DNA of 64,000 nt from DUOA01 sp012839095 (GTDB lineage: Bacteria > Bacillota > Clostridia > Caldicoprobacterales > DTU083). The stretch covers positions 186,001-250,000 of the forward strand of contig JBMNJE010000009.1 of NCBI GenBank assembly GCA_050951505.1, read 5' to 3'. The notes under the pieces were generated by a model. That model worked only from the letters and a program-made list of their open reading frames with translations. It searched no databases and was not told the DNA's origin. The position numbers were made by a program, and so were the translations under genes. Below, in pieces: positions 61,825 to 64,000 of this stretch; within the stretch, counting starts at the first letter, position 1; each line of letters begins with the position of its first letter.

Positions 61825-62982
61825 ATGACGGAAATCTATCTCGATTACGCAGCAACGACACCGGTAATACCCCAAGTTATCGAGGCAGTTACTGATTGTT
61901 TGAAAAACGATTATGGAAATCCTTCCTCCATGCATCGTTTAGGCATACAGGCTGAAAAAAGAATAAAGGATGCTAAGAATCAGGTATCTCACCTGTTGAA
62001 TGCAGCTCCGGATGAAATTGTCTTTACTTCCGGCGGGACCGAATCCAATAACATGGCCATACTTGGTGCCGCTTATGACAAGAAACGAAGAGGAATGCAC
62101 TGTATCACCACAGTCATCGAGCACCCATCGGTATTACAGGCTTTTGCTCATCTGGAGGAGCAGGGCTATGAGGTAACATATTTGTCTGTGGACAGAAACG
62201 GTATTATCTCCCTGGATGAACTTAAGAAGAGTATCAGGGACGATACCATCCTGGTGAGCATTATGCATATTAACAATGAAACCGGTTCTGTTCAGCCTAT
62301 CCGGCAAATTGGAGCTGTTCTGAATGGCTGCAGCCGCAAGCCGGTTTTTCATGTGGATGCAATTCAATCCTTTGGAAAACTGCCTGTGTATCCGGAACAA
62401 ATGGGAATTGATTTGTTGTCCGTCAGCGGGCACAAAATTCATGCACCTAAAGGGGTAGGAGCACTTTATATAAGAAAAGGTGTGAGGATTAAACCAATCC
62501 TATTCGGAGGTAATCAGCAGGGCGGAATACGAAGCGGAACAGAAAACATACCAGGTATCGTTGGCCTGGGGACTGGTGCTGGCTGGATAGCGAAACAGCA
62601 AAATGAGCGTGGCAGTTATCTGTCAGAATTAAAGAACCGGCTCGTAAAAGGAATCAGTCAGGCTGTTCCCACAGCTGTTATAAACGGAAGCCGGGATACC
62701 AGCGCTCCGCATATTATAAATGTGGGCTTTCCGGGGCTGCGGGGCGAAGTCCTGCTGCACGCCCTGGAGGAAGAAGGGGTCTATGTCAGTACCGGTTCAG
62801 CCTGTTCCAGCAGGAACAGAAAGCAAAGCCATGTACTTAAGGCAATGGGGCTCGATAATCAGCTCCTGGAGGGCTCCATACGCATCAGCACCTCCTATCT
62901 GACTACTTTGGAAGAAATCGAAGCCTTTCTCCCTGTCCTGACCCGCGCTGTTGCCAGAATTGAAAGATATACCAGGAGGTAG
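61825..62982 (+). CDS. cysteine desulfurase (NifS/IscS family)
   Basis: A 385-residue PLP enzyme that takes sulfur from cysteine as persulfide. It begins IYLDYAATTPV and shows SGGTESNN, the Schiff-base lysine Lys204 in SGHKIHAPKG, and the persulfide cysteine Cys327 in STGSACSSR. The next gene, thiI, starts three bases after its stop, so its sulfur probably goes to ThiI for 4-thiouridine in tRNA (as with NifZ in B. subtilis) and perhaps thiamine. GGAGTTAGGA precedes ATG 61825. No iscU or iscR is adjacent. Confidence 0.95.
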   Translation: MTEIYLDYAATTPVIPQVIEAVTDCLKNDYGNPSSMHRLGIQAEKRIKDAKNQVSHLLNAAPDEIVFTSGGTESNNMAILGAAYDKKRRGMHCITTVIEHPSVLQAFAHLEEQGYEVTYLSVDRNGIISLDELKKSIRDDTILVSIMHINNETGSVQPIRQIGAVLNGCSRKPVFHVDAIQSFGKLPVYPEQMGIDLLSVSGHKIHAPKGVGALYIRKGVRIKPILFGGNQQGGIRSGTENIPGIVGLGTGAGWIAKQQNERGSYLSELKNRLVKGISQAVPTAVINGSRDTSAPHIINVGFPGLRGEVLLHALEEEGVYVSTGSACSSRNRKQSHVLKAMGLDNQLLEGSIRISTSYLTTLEEIEAFLPVLTRAVARIERYTRR

Positions 62983-62985
62983 TGA

Positions 62986-64000
62986 ATGGAAAAAGCAATA
63001 CTGATCCGATATGGTGAAATACATCTGAAGGGGCAGAACAGACCTTTTTTTGAAAGGGTTTTACTGACCAACATTAAAAAGGCACTGAAGGATTTTCCTG
63101 ATATCAGGGTAATAAAGGCACAGGGACGCTACTATGTAGAAAACTATGCCGATGAGGAAGCAGTTATAAATGCTCTGACCCGGGTGTTTGGAATCGTCTC
63201 CATCAGTCCGGCCTTAAAGATAGAAAAGAATTTTGAAACACTGGCGGAGCATTCTGTCAAAATGATAGAGGATTTGCTGAGCCGCATTCAAAAGGATATA
63301 ATAACATTCAAGGTTGAGTCCAGACGATCCGATAAAAGATTCCCCATGGATTCCATGGAAATCAATCGTGAATTGGGCAGCAGGCTGCTGAAAGCCATCC
63401 CGAATTTAAAGGTGGATGTCCATAAACCGGAGATTTTGCTGAATGTGGAGGTCCGCGAGTTTATCTACCTGTATCACAAGGTAATCCCCTGTGCCGGGGG
63501 CATGCCGGTGGGAACAAACGGGAAGGCAGCGCTTTTGCTTTCAGGCGGCATTGACAGTCCTGTAGCCGGCTGGATGATTGCCAAGAGAGGTGTCGCCCTG
63601 ACAGCTGTGCATTATCACAGCTTCCCCTTTACCAGCGATCGTTCCAGGGAGAAGGTAATAGAACTTGGCAGAATACTTGCCCGCTATACCGGTCCAATGC
63701 GGCTGCATATAGTGCCCTTTACCCGAATTCAGCAGGAGCTGTATGAAAAATGCCCTGATGAAGAGCTGACCATACTGATGCGTCGTTACATGATGAAAAT
63801 TGCTGAGGAGATTGCCCGGCGGGAGGGAGCCGCAGCCCTGATAACCGGTGAAAGCATAGGCCAGGTGGCCAGTCAGACCATAAACAGTCTGGTTGTTACC
63901 AACGACGCTGTCTCCATGCCTGTCTTTCGTCCACTAATAGGCTTTGACAAAATAGATATTATGAATCTGGCAGAAGAGATTGGTACCTATGAGACATCAA
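62986..64000 (+). CDS. thiI: tRNA 4-thiouridine synthase ThiI (3' end outside window)
   Basis: Adenylates and thiolates U8 of tRNA, using sulfur from the desulfurase. 338 codons are present and the frame is open to the window end. Visible parts are the ferredoxin-like start (LIRYGEIHLKGQNRPFFE), the THUMP domain to about residue 165 and the PP-loop LSGGIDSPVAGWMIAKRG (about 183-200). Then come FTSDRSREKV and TGESIGQVASQT. The rhodanese extension of the E. coli protein lies beyond the window or is absent, so this cannot be judged. AGGAGGT lies before ATG 62986. Confidence 0.96.
   Translation, partial: MEKAILIRYGEIHLKGQNRPFFERVLLTNIKKALKDFPDIRVIKAQGRYYVENYADEEAVINALTRVFGIVSISPALKIEKNFETLAEHSVKMIEDLLSRIQKDIITFKVESRRSDKRFPMDSMEINRELGSRLLKAIPNLKVDVHKPEILLNVEVREFIYLYHKVIPCAGGMPVGTNGKAALLLSGGIDSPVAGWMIAKRGVALTAVHYHSFPFTSDRSREKVIELGRILARYTGPMRLHIVPFTRIQQELYEKCPDEELTILMRRYMMKIAEEIARREGAAALITGESIGQVASQTINSLVVTNDAVSMPVFRPLIGFDKIDIMNLAEEIGTYETS

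Overview
The window reads as a chromosomal segment of a Gram-positive, probably spore-forming, anaerobic member of the Clostridia. Grounds seen in the sequence: strong AGGAGG-type ribosome sites, TTGACA/TATAAT promoters, two T-box riboswitches, a ytxC sporulation gene, a yqzL-type micro-gene, a mutS2 gene, and the order thrS / infC-rpmI-rplT / trkHA / trmH / pheST / zapA / U32 / mutS2 typical of Firmicutes. The species cannot be named from this evidence.

Layout. 1-4342: 3' part of a histidine operon (hisD' C B A F IE) in which hisH is absent from its usual place. 4405-5148: a six-tRNA operon (Val, Asp, Phe, Gly, Cys, Leu) with its own promoter and terminator. 5345-8685: a PfkB sugar kinase, a small DUF5658-like membrane protein, a GNAT acetyltransferase and deoC. 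8775-28187: a 19-kb carbohydrate locus with a GH106-type alpha-L-rhamnosidase-like enzyme, a GHL6-type (alpha-L-fucosidase-like) hydrolase, a cupin sugar-isomerase-like protein, a two-permease/one-lipoprotein CUT1 importer without its own ATPase, a large secreted beta-helix protein (C-terminus frameshifted), an unassigned (alpha/alpha)-barrel protein and an AraC regulator; it is bracketed by two divergent URO-D superfamily proteins. 28201-32960: DUF2007, DUF362, a DUF4349 lipoprotein, ytxC and DUF445. 32975-43889: translation block (T-box thrS, L20-leader infC-rpmI-rplT), K+ uptake (trkH, trkA), trmH, yqzL, T-box pheST, zapA. 44120-50280: a C1 operon (MTHFR, etfB, etfA, methyl-THF methyltransferase, focA, fhs). 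50432-59033: U32 peptidase, mutS2, a response regulator/histidine kinase pair and an HtrA protease. 59041-64000: a repeat cluster, a zinc-ribbon membrane protein, a DUF6106-like protein, a cysteine desulfurase and a truncated thiI.

How the parts may work together. The carbohydrate locus looks built to cut, import and isomerise deoxysugar-containing plant or microbial glycans under AraC control. The C1 operon is the most unusual part: methylene-THF reductase is followed by electron-transfer flavoprotein subunits rather than its known redox partners, and then by a methyl-THF:corrinoid methyltransferase, a formate channel and formate-THF ligase. Read oxidatively it could turn methyl groups into formate with ATP from Fhs, passing electrons to Etf; read reductively it could make methyl-corrinoid from formate. 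The two URO-D proteins of the sugar locus are conceivable methyl donors, but no corrinoid protein, folD, fchA or CODH/ACS gene lies in the window, so the link is only a hypothesis.
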